Shown: positions 27,201 through 34,378, counted from the stretch's first letter. The stretch is DNA of 64,000 nucleotides from Siphonodentalium dalli (GCA_032622095.1 CP136062.1:227616578-227680577), one strand, 5' to 3'. Notes: generated from the sequence alone by a model not told the origin. Program-made: numbers and translations.

Positions 27201-29432
27201 ATCTTCGGTATATATTAGTTGGGGCTACTTGCAATAGCATTACTTTCTGTATTAGTCGGGGCGACATTGATTTTCTTAAATCGCCCTCGGTGACACCACA
27301 TTCACACTATATGATCATGGAAATACTATAGATTTGTGCAAGAGATGCTGATTTAATAAGAAAAACTAGAGCTCCAGGACTGAGACACCAAAGCTCCAGT
27401 GATTACACACCATTTTTTGGACAGGGATGCTGATAATATGAAAATAGGGTTTTTTCCCCCTGATTTAAGTCAATAAGTAAACCATACAGTAATGCTCTAA
27501 TTAATCGACTCCTTAACCACAGCAGAATTATGGATAACTTTTCAGGATTTAGTTGGAAATATGGCTTGTTGCCATTCATTGGAAAGCTCTCTAGAGCTTT
27601 TCGATGAATGGCAACAAGCCATATTTCCGACTAAATCCTGAAACGTTACCCATAATTCTGCTGTGGTTAAGAAGTCGATTAATTAGAGCATTACTGTATG
27701 AGGTAAGAAAGCCCTCATGCAGTGACACCGCATGCATGTATAGGCTAAAATCTGTGCAAAAATACATTAAAAACATCATACAAAAAATTACTAAGAGTTC
27801 CGGGAAGGCGACATCAATTCTTTGGATAGAGGGATGCTGATAATATGTAATTAGGGATTCTCCTTGTTGAACACATACTCACAGTTGACTGTTGAGTACA
27901 GGTCAAAATTAGCCCAATGCTCATCTTGTGTTGCTAGGTGATACACCAGGTCATGCTAATAGTTTATGGGTAGGTTAGATAGTAGTCACAATTATACTTA
28001 AGCGCAAATTGATTGCGCTTAAGCGCAATTGATTGCGCTTAAGCATAATTAATTACGCTTAAGCGTAAATGCCCTATTTGCGCTTAAGCAGAATATGTGG
28101 TATTTGCGCTTAAGCGCAATTGATTGCGCTTAAGCGCAATTATTTGCGCTTAAGCGCAATCAATTGCGCCTAAGCGCAATTCATTATTAAATGTGAATTT
28201 GGCCTCCCATAATATTTGTTGTAAAAGCACTTGTATGGAAATTACAAAAAAAACAAAAACATTGATGGGAGGCCAAATTAACATTTAATAGTCAGTTGCA
28301 CTTTTTGCAGTATGTAGGTTAATTTGCCTGTGTGGCCCCCTATGTGGATTATTCCTGTATGTAGGTTTCACCCTGTCTATAGAAGTTAATTGATATTCGT
28401 GTTGTGGTAATCGTGTATGTGGGTATGCTTTATCACCATAGAGTCATATTATTATCAGATTATGATTGGTTTTGGAGTGATTAATAAAACCTTGAATTTT
28501 TTACAAATTAGGCCTCTAAAAAAAACGCATTCAAGTTAAATTTTCTAAATAAATGTGTTTTCGTAATAGTTTGTTCGTCAGAAGCCATGCAATCGTCTTA
28601 TCCAGGAAGCCAATATTGCTTGACAAATTTCACACTATGAACTCGTTTTACTTTCCCGCTGTAAGTTTGGCGACCTGTTAACTGAAATAAACTTGTGTTG
28701 TATACACATCTTCACAAATTTGAGCGGTAGCTTTGATAATAAATTGGCGGATACTGGGTGAAACCCACATACGGGATTAATCCAGGGGGCCAGATACGCA
28801 AATTAACCTTATACATACTGCGAAAAGTGCAACCCTTTAATAGCTAATTACACTTAAGCATAATGCATTACACTTAAGTTCTTAACGCATAAGTGTGAAT
28901 TGCAAAAAGGTATTTGCGCTTAAGCGCCAATGATTTGCAAATAAATTGATTGACACATATTTGCGCTTAAGCACAAATGATTTGCAGTTAAGCGCAAATG
29001 ATTTGCAGTTAAGCGCAAATTATTTGCAGTTAAGGTTTGCGCTTAATTGCAAATATTTGTGCTAAAGCGCAAATAATTGCGCTATAATTTATAAAGCATT
29101 ATAAAGCACAAATAAAAAATAAATGTGAAAAAACAGACAGATAAAATAAATGTTAGGATGCTAGGCTGGACACCTGACAAGGTCAATCTACTATACCTAA
29201 CATTCTCTTGGATAGTTGGGGTATAAAAAATATAGTGATGGATATTTGCAGAATGGAGTTTTTGTTCGGACCGACTCCCGTTCCCATTTATTTTATGTTA
29301 GTTCGAATATAGGCAATATAAGTTTACCTTAAAATTGAAGTAATGTTCAAGTATATGTCTTTTATATTTGTCATCTGAAAAATTAGACGACTCAAAAACA
29401 AGCTTGCATGGTGGGGATTTAAAATTCTCCAT
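3294..29432 (-). CDS. RPP40: RPP40, ribonuclease P/MRP protein subunit p40 (8 exons, complete)
   Basis: Spliced CDS on the minus strand: 29432-29328, 26380-26239, 21052-20984, 16317-16222, 15241-15113, 10653-10443, 5721-5584, 3483-3294. These join in phase with GT-AG introns to give 359 residues plus stop (human RPP40 is about 363). Collinear matches to the family include ESSNF and the HYFNF end of exon 1, FVKKG at the exon 2/3 join, GKLIL...TYEQLGLQGKP in exon 4, EIDL in exon 5, FFEWMGALV in exon 6, YVSTYSVPEP in exon 7 and HGFADSPVTW near the C-terminus. Family knowledge: RPP40 is a protein subunit of nuclear RNase P, which removes tRNA 5' leaders, and of RNase MRP; it sits with POP5, RPP14 and RPP30 and has no catalytic residues of its own. 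No break or missing block is seen, so the gene looks functional. The introns are loaded with transposons. Confidence 0.93.
3838..4234. mobile_element. Degenerate TTAA MITE (CACTGAAAGGGTTAA end) with hairpin cores
   Basis: The right end reads GGACCTGACACTGAAAGGGT then TAAA. It contains a full hairpin core (about 4107-4185) and a half core at 3850-3890. The left end is unclear. Confidence 0.6.
4470..4820. repeat. Foldback element, ~55-bp arms
   Basis: CATTTCCGCTTTGCTGAGGA...ATAGAAACCATAT (4478-4532) and its complement (4755-4812). The centre is unremarkable AT-rich sequence. Confidence 0.65.
5200..5535. mobile_element. Palindromic MITE family B, copy 1 (partial)
   Basis: Has the family body (CTTCCCAGAAGATGAGGCC) and right palindrome AGGTCCCCAGAGGGT...ACCCTCTGGGGACCT, ending in AAATGACAGACACACTATTT. 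The left palindrome is absent. It ends about 50 bp from RPP40 exon 7's donor side. Confidence 0.75.
5584..5721 (-). CDS. RPP40: RPP40 exon 7
   Basis: Encodes KFNDTDGYVSTYSVPEP and continues to MFTSDVILSLVSHL, matching human NNFISTYCCPEP...GFILPEKICLLLEHL. The acceptor is ATCTACTTTCAG and the donor CTTAG|GTGAGA. An earlier GTGAGT inside the exon (encoding part of SLVSHL) is not used in this model, because the later donor keeps phase and homology. A hAT MITE is inserted about 15 bp upstream of the acceptor. Confidence 0.88.
5745..6121. mobile_element. hAT-type MITE in RPP40 intron 6
   Basis: Terminal inverted repeats CAGGGGCGCCGGAAG and CTTCCGGCACCCCTG are flanked by the 8-bp direct repeat GGGTCATT (5737-5744 and 6122-6129), diagnostic of hAT insertion. 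It is 377 bp, GC-rich at the ends and non-coding. Confidence 0.88.
7139..8152. mobile_element. 1 kb inverted-repeat element in RPP40 intron 6
   Basis: About 35 bp arms, AGGCCAAACTTTTTTATTTT...GCTTTACGGAT at the left and the complement at 8119-8152. No coding region is seen. It contains a TTAA MITE at 7630-7867. Confidence 0.65.
7630..7867. mobile_element. MITE copy of the CTATACTAAATACTCATT family
   Basis: Begins TTAACCCTCTCTATACTAAA, contains the palindrome TTCAGATAATAAGTT...AACTTATTATCTGAA, and ends near GGGGGAGTCCATTTATTC without a clear right TTAA. It is nested in the 7139-8152 inverted-repeat element. Confidence 0.65.
8460..8800 (-). repeat. Dispersed repeat with a reverse copy at 47930-48290
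   Basis: GCGCTTAGTGTGTTACAGAG, CATTTTGACATCTTTTCAAC and AATCCAGCTTCCATT correspond in reverse to 47930-48290. The 144-codon frame over the second copy is therefore repeat sequence. Confidence 0.65.
9201..9240 (+). repeat. Uninterrupted run of 40 G
   Basis: Forty Gs between CAGCTTCAC and TGTTCATG in RPP40 intron 6. Could be a real homopolymer of uncertain length or an assembly artefact. Shorter G/C runs occur at 320-333 and 906-917. Confidence 0.95.
10003..10280. mobile_element. Palindromic MITE family B, copy 2 (deleted)
   Basis: Outer end AGTGTGTCTGATATTTGTAG and both halves of the AGGTCCCCAGAGGGTGAATT palindrome are present, with a shortened body. An outer-end fragment (CAGACACACTATTTCAAGGC) lies at 10398-10425, next to RPP40 exon 6. 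Confidence 0.7.
10443..10653 (-). CDS. RPP40: RPP40 exon 6
   Basis: 211 bp, from ENICSSSIMAYF to FFEWMGALVCDTDQ, matching human MMSYFSKY...LFDWLGAVFSNVDL. The acceptor is TTTTGTTTTCAG and the donor CAATG|GTGAGT. It starts two bases into a codon-completing position and ends in phase 2. Confidence 0.9.
10683..12480. mobile_element. Element E, partial copy, interrupted by a Helitron-like array
   Basis: Left end GGTCAGACACTTCCTGAATT and body GAGGCATATAAAACCCAAC (10683-10870), then the array at 10890-12283, then body ACCAGCACAAAAGGTTGCAA. The right terminal repeat is not found. Its left end begins about 30 bp from RPP40 exon 6. Confidence 0.6.
10890..12283 (+). mobile_element. Helitron-like tandem-repeat element, ~157 bp units
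   Basis: Eight to nine units share AAGTTATCGCGCTAACG, GGGCCATAACTCTATC and CCAAATTTCAATCAAATCGG. The right end has a CCCGCCC-rich tail and the terminal hairpin AGTCGAGTTT...AAACTCGACT (12251-12277). No ORF of interest. It is embedded in an element whose left end is at about 10683. Confidence 0.65.
12481..13254. other. RPP40 intron 5, unassigned
   Basis: AT-rich sequence with a family K right-end fragment at 12849-12897. No coding exon seen. Confidence 0.5.
13424..14921 (+). mobile_element. Helitron-like 'pearl'-type element in RPP40 intron 5
   Basis: Same left end as the 22.7 kb element (AGTGTCAGTGACACTG, then AGCTCAACTTGG) and a matching tail (GGACGGACGGACGACC, then CACGGCAATAGGTCAAACTT). 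The core has about eight units of ~160 bp containing AAGATGGCCACTGGCAGCCA, flanked by GATTTAGTCATACAAAGAGT. Confidence 0.7.
15061..15160 (-). repeat. Duplicated end of RPP40 exon 5 with a second splice donor
   Basis: In gene orientation TTTGATNTTCNATTCACC...ACCACCTG|GTGAGTACTG occurs twice, 52 bp apart. The outer donor (intron start 15060) would add a reading frame ending in TGA after three codons. Confidence 0.88.
15113..15241 (-). CDS. RPP40: RPP40 exon 5
   Basis: Encodes IEIDLKDDRLRKGHKYYERV through FDFQFTWTPP, matching human IVSIDL...KKYERISW...KFDFLLAW. The acceptor is CTATTTATAG and the donor CACCTG|GTGAGT. A second near-copy of the exon end with its own GTGAGT donor lies 52 bp downstream at 15061-15110. 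Confidence 0.9.
15265..15395. mobile_element. Partial hairpin-core element, RPP40 intron 4
   Basis: CCTGTGCCAATGCATTCTC hairpin followed by AACAATATTTATCTTGACC and a half second core. It abuts a retrotransposon fragment at about 15396. Confidence 0.6.
15399..16018 (+). pseudogene. Non-LTR retrotransposon reverse transcriptase 3' remnant (CR1/jockey-like)
   Basis: Frame 1 reads ENDLGIHIDDQLKYEKHVNA...QILGVIYRTF. A frame change near 15515 leads to LYSSMVQPIIDYGHCVWS, ALESVQRRVTHMI and LKYRRLCADLIKVYK. A second change near 15895 is needed for FTQRIRPAWNALPN, and a third for the end. These are the usual C-terminal blocks of CR1/jockey-type reverse transcriptases (YG...VW, QRRAT, RR...L...YK). 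It is 5' truncated and frameshifted, so inactive. It lies in RPP40 intron 4. Confidence 0.85.
16222..16317 (-). CDS. RPP40: RPP40 exon 4
   Basis: Encodes KLILHVTKDTYEQLGLQGKP and continues TEFCKGG, the best conserved block of the protein. The acceptor is TTCTCTGGTTACAG and the donor ATG|GTACAG. Phase 1 at both ends fits exons 3 and 5. Confidence 0.92.
16793..17817 (+). repeat. Dispersed repeat F, copy 1 (split by a Helitron-like element)
   Basis: Left part TTAAACTGATGTGAACCACT (16793-16845). Right part (17469-17817) has ACAACACACACCATCATTC and TGAATACTAACTTATCAGTT, ending AGTCCATAATATGTCTTTA. Removing the insert restores the order seen at 40797-41166. Confidence 0.75.
16845..17468 (+). mobile_element. 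Helitron-like element with ~150 bp units and a CCCCC/GGGGG hairpin
   Basis: Two to three units with AAAGTTATTAGGTCAGACAG and AAGTCAAAATAAGTCGAAAA, then GACGGACGGACAGACGG and a terminal hairpin ATACCCCCCATTTTC...GAAAGTGGGGGTAT (17432-17466). It interrupts a copy of another repeat, whose two halves lie at 16793-16845 and 17469-17817. Confidence 0.65.
17818..18016. mobile_element. Palindromic TTAA MITE, family C
   Basis: Nearly perfect 95-bp arms, CCCCTTTCAGTGCCAAGTCC at the left and its complement at the right. The right flank is TTAA and the left TTAC, probably a mutated TTAA. It lies exactly at the end of another repeat (16793-17817). Confidence 0.8.
18082..18530 (+). mobile_element. TTAA MITE, family C, 449 bp
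   Basis: TTAACCCTTTCAGTGCGAGG to CCTGGCACTGAAAGGGTTAA. It contains a hairpin core near 18412-18480 and an internal AAGTCTGGCACTGAAAGAG copy of the end. Confidence 0.82.
18566..18995. mobile_element. Palindromic MITE family B, copy 3 (full, ~430 bp)
   Basis: Outer inverted ends GCAAATAGTGTGTCTG and CAGACACAATATTTCAAG enclose two palindromes separated by a body with TCTTCTGGGAAGTATCTATA and GGTCTCCCATAGCAGTTGAG. This is the reference layout for the family. Confidence 0.8.
19287..20964. mobile_element. Palindromic MITE family B, copy 4, carrying a hAT insertion
   Basis: The left palindrome (19305-19425), short centre and right palindrome (20871-20964) form one short-bodied copy once the hAT element at 19471-20870 and one target copy are removed. 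Confidence 0.85.
19471..20870. mobile_element. Non-autonomous hAT element, 1.4 kb, in RPP40 intron 3
   Basis: The ends are TAGTGATGTACCGAT and the complement of TAGTGATGTAACGAT, with CGGTATCGGC-rich subterminal repeats. The 8-bp target duplication ATGCTAGC is at 19463-19470 and 20871-20878. It is inserted in the centre of a palindromic MITE (19287-20964). Internal ORFs of 133 and 83 codons resemble no transposase I know, so it is probably non-autonomous. Confidence 0.9.
20984..21052 (-). CDS. RPP40: RPP40 exon 3 (69 bp)
   Basis: A very short exon too small to stand out as an ORF. It reads SLYMLSHDTHLD...AALLPT, matching human residues from GSCYAL to VALLPNG. The acceptor is TTATTGACAG and the donor GTGAGT, entering and leaving in phase 1. 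The end of a palindromic MITE lies about 20 bp beyond its donor. Confidence 0.9.
21212..21403 (+). pseudogene. Non-LTR retrotransposon C-terminal fragment
   Basis: An open frame of 63 codons with no ATG: NRGQRWKLRKRTAHKDHGKY, then FFTQRIVEDWNPLPDFIVDK and a stop after FKSRFS. FFxQRxxxxWNxLPxxxV is the terminal block of CR1-type reverse transcriptase ORFs. Only this end survives, in RPP40 intron 2. Confidence 0.8.
21828..22280. mobile_element. Palindromic MITE family B, copy 5 (full)
   Basis: Two palindromes and a body with GGAAAGTTTCTTTATTATC, TCTATATCCCCAAGTTGGCA and TCCCATAGCAGAAGAGGCC, in RPP40 intron 2. Confidence 0.8.
22586..26066 (+). mobile_element. TTAA MITE family A, copy 1, split by a Helitron-like element
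   Basis: The left part (22586-22728) starts TTAACCCTTTACCCAACA and the right part (25818-26066) ends TTGGGTAAAGGGTTAA. Rejoined, they correspond to the ~400 bp family consensus seen elsewhere in the window. The 3.1 kb between them is a tandem-repeat element. TTAA flanks and C-rich inverted ends fit a piggyBac-type non-autonomous element. Confidence 0.85.
22729..25817 (+). mobile_element. Helitron-like 'pearl'-type element with ~18 tandem units of ~160 bp
   Basis: Left end: AGTGTCAATGACACTG then TAGCTCAACTT. Right end: ACGGACGACGGACGAC tail, then AAAGTAAAGTTGAGCTA, so an 11-bp inverted repeat (TAGCTCAACTT) brackets it. The core has about 18 units carrying AAGATGGCTGCTGGCGGCCA. This layout (short inverted repeats, tandem core, ACGG microsatellite, 3' hairpin) matches pearl/HINE non-autonomous Helitron-like elements of bivalves. 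No helicase gene is present. Confidence 0.72.
26239..26380 (-). CDS. RPP40: RPP40 exon 2
   Basis: Residues 36-82 plus one base. It starts IDCVIPD after a TCTTTTCAG acceptor and ends GAFVKK before GTAGGA (phase 1). It corresponds to the human region running into PLHELITPEF and FIKKG. Confidence 0.9.
26458..26856 (+). mobile_element. TTAA MITE family A, copy 2
   Basis: Complete 399-bp copy, TTAA to TTAA. It is inserted in the TTAA core of a GCACTTAAGCGC repeat: the left flank ends ATTGCAC and the right flank begins GCGCAATT. It has two ~75-bp hairpins in opposite orientation. Confidence 0.9.
27485..27698. mobile_element. Palindromic mariner-type MITE, copy 1
   Basis: TA-CAGTAATGCTCTAATTAA to its complement TTAATTAGAGCATTACTG-TA. 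Arms of ~100 bp contain GGATTTAGTTGGAAATATGG. TA flanks and CAGT ends fit Tc1/mariner-derived MITEs. Confidence 0.82.
28262..29100. repeat. Second inverted-repeat unit with CTTAAG palindromes
   Basis: Starts ATGGGAGGCCAAATTAACAT, the same end as the 26.4 kb element. Arms at 28288-28372 and 28758-28848 (GCAGTATGTAGGTTAATTTG and complement). A further degenerate GCGCTTAAGCGC run occupies 28850-29090, ending about 240 bp from RPP40 exon 1. A short related run lies at 36312-36400. Confidence 0.65.
29328..29432 (-). CDS. RPP40: RPP40 exon 1 (start codon)
   Basis: Residues 1-35, beginning MENFKSPP and ending HYFNFK before a GTAAAC donor, phase 0. The ATG at 29432-29430 is preferred: the distance to the conserved SSNF motif is then close to the human protein, and a G follows the ATG. 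An in-frame upstream ATG at 29486 would add 18 residues (MARFYF...) with no counterpart I recognise. Confidence 0.88.
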
Positions 29433-30176
29433 TGAGTCATTGAATCGTATCACGCATTTTATTTCACGAAAATAAAAACGTGCCAATGGGCGCTGACATC
29501 TTGGTTATTGCAAAAATGCAAAGTGAGTGTCAACGAAACGAAAATTGGAAATGTGGGATCTCGTTTGTCTACAACAATTTTTTGTATTATTTCTTAAGTT
29601 CAAACATCGGGATATACATATTTGAATAGCTATCGTCAGCTCGTTTTAGAGAATATAAGAGTCGTGTTTATTTGGGTTTAAATGATGTTTTAAATAGGGA
29701 AATTAGGTTGGTTTAACACCTTGTTACCTGTTTTCGTGGAAGTCGTTGGTTAATAATGGTCTGCAAATGACGGCTAATAATGGTCAGCAAATGACCGACG
29801 GCTGTAACCAGAAGAAGACATCATTAGTCCAAGTCTTCTTGTACTAAAACCAGCTAAGATATTGGTATGGCGATTTGCTGGTGTTTAGTCCAAGCCCGCC
29901 TGCATAGGCTTCTTATAACACGACTTAAGCGTTAGTGACCCGCTCAAATAAAACCACAATTATATGAAATAAAATATCACAATGGACCTATCCATAGGGA
30001 CCGCCCTGGCCAATTTCAATTATACTATTTATAGCCAATGAGCCGATAGCTCAAACCCGGAAGCTACTTGCGCCTGCCTAGTGATATGAATCGCACCACA
30101 AGCGGATGGTTAGATACCATAGTAAGCTATAGGGAAATTACGAACAAGAGAGCAAAATATGTCTTAAAAAGCTACA

Positions 30177-30376
30177 ATGGTGTTGAAATGTGCATGGGGA
30201 ACATGTCCGGTTGACAAACGATATTTATACAAATATCCCGGAGTGTTTTTAGTTCGGTTTCCTAAACCAGGACGTACATGTACTAAAGACAAGTGTTTAC
30301 GCTGGATTAAACAATGTCATCGACCACACTCGGATCTTAATATTGATAGGATAAACGCTAACAAAGCTGTGTGTTC
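30177..30376 (+). CDS. THAP-domain start exon (partial, possibly of a degenerate gene)
   Basis: Begins MVLKCAWGTCPVDKRYLY; C5 and C10 fit the first zinc ligands of a THAP domain. VRFPKPG and the tryptophan of CLRWIKQC fit its middle, and AVCST fits the start of its usual CSxHF end, where the exon probably stops. THAP domains bind DNA and are common in transposon-derived proteins. No continuation was found downstream, so this may be a relic. It lies inside an inverted repeat (29979-31975). Confidence 0.5.
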
Positions 30377-31079
30377 AACGAGTACTATATATGTTGTGTT
30401 ACTTTATTAAAACATTTTATCACCTTCAGATAATGTTATAACTTGCCATAGGGGAAATGGGAAGTTAGCAAAACAAACCATAACACTTCAGCTAGGGGCT
30501 CGATTACAAAATACCAACAGCCCCTTAAATTTTCACACTTCATGTACTGAGTGGGGTATGTTGTTTCACAATGCTTTGTCGGTATGATAAAGGTGATGAC
30601 AGGAAGTATGATACTATTAATTTCACTGTGTGTTTGCGTAAATACTAATAACTGGTGATAAAATTGAACAATGACAACAAATGGGTCATTAATGATACTT
30701 GAATAAACGTGTCAACTTATAGTTACCCGAGACAGAGATATTCACTATAAAATTTTGTACGAACAAAATAATGATAAGGATAACTTTTACCGATAATTGG
30801 AGGACATGTTCATGTGAGTATTAATTCTATACTTTTCGGAAATACTTGCACGTGCACTAATATCATTCACAAAAATCATCAATGCATGTTAAATTTGTTT
30901 ATCACATAATTTGGCCATAAAAGCAGTTTCATAATTATCGGTAATAGACACGTTTAATATCAGCGCGTGCGATGACGTCACGGCGTTCTTCAGATAACTT
31001 GCGATCGCTGTAGTGTATGATTGTTGTTTTCGATGAATATTTCGCGTTGCTTCTGGTTTATTTGATCATGTGATAAAAG

Positions 31080-31228
31080 GTATCTCACACTCGTCCTATT
31101 TTATACGTAATTTATCAACCTCGTCCTCTAAATTCTATTTGAGCCTCGGTAAACCTCGGCTCAAATCGAATTTAGTGAACTCGGTTGATAAATTCCGTAT
31201 AAAATAGGAACTCATGTGAGATCCTCTA
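31080..31228. repeat. Near-palindrome of ~150 bp
   Basis: Arms include CCTATTTTATACGTAATTTA and its complement, meeting at CTCGGTAAACCTCGG. A perfect cAMP-response-like TGACGTCA lies 110 bp to the left (30974-30981). Confidence 0.7.
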
Positions 31229-31569
31229 TTTATTGCCATGTTCATTGACTACATTTACACATGTAGCGTACATGTATGGGACACTGGGCGGACCAAATCA
31301 TTCGAAGATACTGAGAGCACCAATTTAACACGAATATTATTCATTTTATTTAGAAAAAACAACAAAACAAACATGGCAACGATTAACATGATTTTGTCAA
31401 GTGAAACTAGATGGCGTGTGACTGATTAGAAATAATATTACATGTATAGTAGATGAAATATATAGACAGGTCAAGTTGATTTGGAGATTATGTTGCCTAT
31501 TTTCGTCATAACCGAAATTACGAGGATATATTCCATATATCTAAAATTCAGAAAGATAAAAGAAAAAAC

Positions 31570-31876
31570 TTACCCAGCTTTGCAGGAGCACATCGATTCG
31601 ATAATTGTCTTTGTGATGACGCAGATTTCTATATGTATTCGGTGTGGTGGTTGTGACTTTGCCATCGACCTATAAACACTTCGAGTCAACCCTGATGCAT
31701 TGGTTAACTTCACTCGTTCTAATGTCATGAATATATCCCTGGGTATAATAATTAAGCCCCTTTTCTTGTGCCCTTTTTGATAATTTATCAATGTCGGGTA
31801 AATAACAAACGTTGATATCATCTGGAACATTTAAAAGCGAACTTGAAACACAAGATCCGTTCTCATCGGAAGCCAT
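31570..31876 (-). pseudogene. Frameshifted SWIM-type zinc finger exon
   Basis: From MASDENGSCV through KGLNYYTQGYIHDIRTSEVN to VDSKC the first frame is used. A one-base shift in a TTT run at about 31678 then leads to YRSMAKSQPPHRIHIEI and IIESMCSCKAG before a GTAAGT donor. GYIHDI, CYRSM and CSCKAG match a family of uncharacterised invertebrate proteins with a SWIM finger. As read, the shift puts a TAG after KCL, so it is probably a pseudogene. Confidence 0.6.
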
Positions 31877-31976
31877 TTCAGCACTGAGATATAGCGAAAT
31901 CGAGATGGCTTGTGGTGCGTAGTAACAGTAACCATGCAGTATACTGGTGGGCGGTCCCTATGGATAGGTCCATTGC

Positions 31977-33529
31977 GACAATAAACAGATATTTTCCGCA
32001 GAAGACATGCTATTTGATCTGAAACCCACATCAGTTGTGATTTGAACGCGGTAATTTAATGTGAAAAGAGACATTTAACGCAATGTTTACATAATTTTAA
32101 CAGTATGCGAACTCAGTTGACCTCGCGAACTGCGTTCGGCATTTTCCGGGGAAAATATTCCGTAGATTTTCGATCAACCACGCACGATGAATTATCCATT
32201 GTAATCGTAATTGTACGTGTCAATAAATAAATAAATGCATAGATTAAGTAAATATTGAAGATATAAATGTATTAATACATTAAATAAATTGCGGGAATTA
32301 CAACCATATGATCTCACAGTTTAAAACAGTGTAAACACAACGAGCATTAGAATAATATGGGGGCGGCCATTTTGTTTGTATAGCCAGAACAAACTCCGGA
32401 CTGTGCCCGAGTTCTTGCGTACGACTTCGGCTTTCGGTTAAAACGTAAACAAAATATACAGCGATGTTACAAAATGCGATGTCGGTGACATGCAATCAAC
32501 CGGAATATTCTATGCGTAATTTAACATGAAAGTTAGATTATTATACACCATTATGACCATAAGATGTCACTCTTTCCGATGTATATAGCATCATGTATTG
32601 ATTTTTTAGGTATATCGAGTAAAATACACCACAAATTTCCGCCACAGATCCAGGGCTAGAGCCCGAAGCCGCCATCGCACGCCGCCGCCGCCAGCCATAT
32701 TGGCCACAAGCCGCCGCCAGCCATATTATCTCTAACGCCAGCCACATGAAAAAATTATCCGCCGCTGGAATTGTAAAATGGCTGAGGCGTGTGCATGGGC
32801 TTATGTCAAGCAAAACTGTACTGTGAATCGCAAAGAACTAAACCGCATTACCTAATATTGGCATGTTCACATGGAACACGGCATGATGTGGTTGTTATAT
32901 TACCAGAACACCGGTCCCCTTAATGTGGAATAGACTATCCCAATTCATGCTTTCATATACCTGAATGGGCGCACCCATTCGGTATTGAAAGGGTTAAAGT
33001 ATAAATTGTTTATATCGACACGACCCAGTCTCAGACATCGCTGGCATTTGTCAATATATATATGCAGATAACCTGTATAGAAGAGAATAGAAAATAGTTT
33101 GAAATATTATTTATCATTATTACCGGATTCATCATTCAATGATGCATGCATATATCGCAAGATGCCAGTGATGATAGCAGTCTGAAGTCGACAGAAGTCC
33201 CAATGTAACTTATACCGATTATATGGGAAACTACATAGTATATCCATGCCAGTCCTTCGTGTATTTTCGCCATAATGGAAGTGTGGTCTGGAATTTTACG
33301 GGTTCACCACAAGCGCTAAAACTAACGGGGTCTATAACCAGGGATTATGAACATTTCGGAAACGAAACTACGCTGAATGATCTATATAACGTCTTGAGCA
33401 GCCGGCTGAGCCGCCATATTTCGTCAGCCACGAACGTCGCAACTGAGCCGGCTAGGCTGGCTAACCAGTCACGAAATCGGTTGAGCTAGCCGCGAAAACT
33501 ATTTGTCGTGGCTTCGGGGTGTATCCAGG
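31977..33529. other. Intergenic, unassigned
   Basis: Contains CCGCCGCCGCCAGCCATATT-type GC-rich stretches (32670-32770) and an 88-codon open frame at 33223-33489 with no recognisable domain. A CCATTCGGTATTGAAAGGGT TTAA end at 32970-32995 may be a MITE remnant. Confidence 0.4.
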
Positions 33530-33911
33530 GCGTAAGTCGTGTTATAAGAAGCCAATGCAGGCGGGCTTGGACTAAACACCAGCAAATCACCAATATCATA
33601 GCTGGTTTAATACAAGAAGACTTGGACTAGACATCATGTGCAGAAGACAGTTTTCAGCGCATTAAACAGCCCTCGAAATTACCAAAAAATGCCCCAGGTC
33701 AAGTTTAATTGTGTGGCATTATAGTATCCACATATTGCCATGTCATTTCCCACAGCATTGCATATTGCCGTGACCAATTTGGAGCACTGAGTAAATAATA
33801 TACCAATAACTTGATTTTGGAGGGTGTTATGGTTTATTATTACCACTTTAGAGGGCGTTCTCTATATTAAAGTAGATTAACAGTAGTTTACCCGCACGGT
33901 AAAAAGCCATA

Positions 33912-34034
33912 ATGCCCGGCATTAAACCGGAAGTTATGCGTTAACGATATTAATGGCCCGCTTCTGGTTTGAACGCCCGGCATCAAACCTGAAGTTATGC
34001 GTTAACGGTATTAATGGCCCGCTTCCGGTTTGAC
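33912..34034 (+). repeat. Tandem duplication of ~62 bp
   Basis: GCCCGGCATTAAACCGGAAG...AATGGCCCGCTTCTGGTTTGA occurs twice head to tail with a few changes, just before the Crypton-like fragment. Confidence 0.7.
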
Positions 34035-34285
34035 AACAAACAGACGACACATGGTTTGATTTGTTTACATTTTGTGTTATCGTTCGAAAAAAATTCTCAA
34101 TCAAGTGAACTAGATGAGGAGTCCTTAAATTCTCTTGAAAACAGTTCAAAACCAGCATCGACAACAAAATCAACCCAGTGGGGGGTGAGAAAAATTATCA
34201 GAATGGCTTACAAACAGGAATAAGCTATGTGATTTATTCCAAATTTCTCCTGATGAACTGGCCTCTCTTTTGCCAATTATTAAAA
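34014..34285 (+). pseudogene. Fragment resembling Crypton/KIAA1958-type proteins
   Basis: Frame 1: SSELDEESLNSLENSSKPAS, then TTKSTQWGVRK. A one-base shift in the A-run at about 34190 continues as LSEWLTNRNKLCDLFQISPD and ELASLLPIIK. The pattern TKxxxWxVxxxxxWL...ISPxELxxLL is typical of the N-terminal region of Crypton-derived proteins. No recombinase domain is seen here. Confidence 0.45.
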
Positions 34286-34378
34286 TAGTTATTATTTTAG
34301 TTGACATATCGCTGCTTACTCACTCATTTATGTTCTAGTTTGGGTTTCATTTCAGAGAGTGGTAATAATAGTAATAAC

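Larger units (their letters stand above)
26401..28212. mobile_element. Inverted-repeat element filled with GCGCTTAAGCGC palindromes
   Basis: Ends ATGGGAGGCCAAATTCACAC (26401) and the complement at 28185-28210. Runs of TTGCGCTTAAGCGCAAT at 26430-26457, 26857-27005 and 27995-28175; copies separated by ATT, TAATT or similar. The middle holds ordinary sequence, a mariner-type MITE and a family A MITE. Confidence 0.72.
29979..31975. repeat. Inner inverted repeat bracketing the THAP and SWIM exons
   Basis: A 27-bp sequence containing GGACCTATCCATAGGGACCG occurs at 29979-30005 and inverted at 31949-31975. GCACCACAAGC follows in both arms before the ATGs at 30177 (plus) and 31876 (minus). Confidence 0.65.
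29808..33648. repeat. Outer inverted repeat, ~120-bp arms, 3.8 kb apart
   Basis: Left arm 29808-29930 and right arm 33530-33648 are complementary, e.g. GGTGTTTAGTCCAAGCCCGC and its complement. They may be the ends of one element or two copies of a repeat in opposite orientation. Confidence 0.6.

Noticed and set aside
32541-32813. 90-codon minus-strand ORF in a CCG-rich stretch
   Set aside because: Composition-driven; no recognisable domain, splice context or homologous block.
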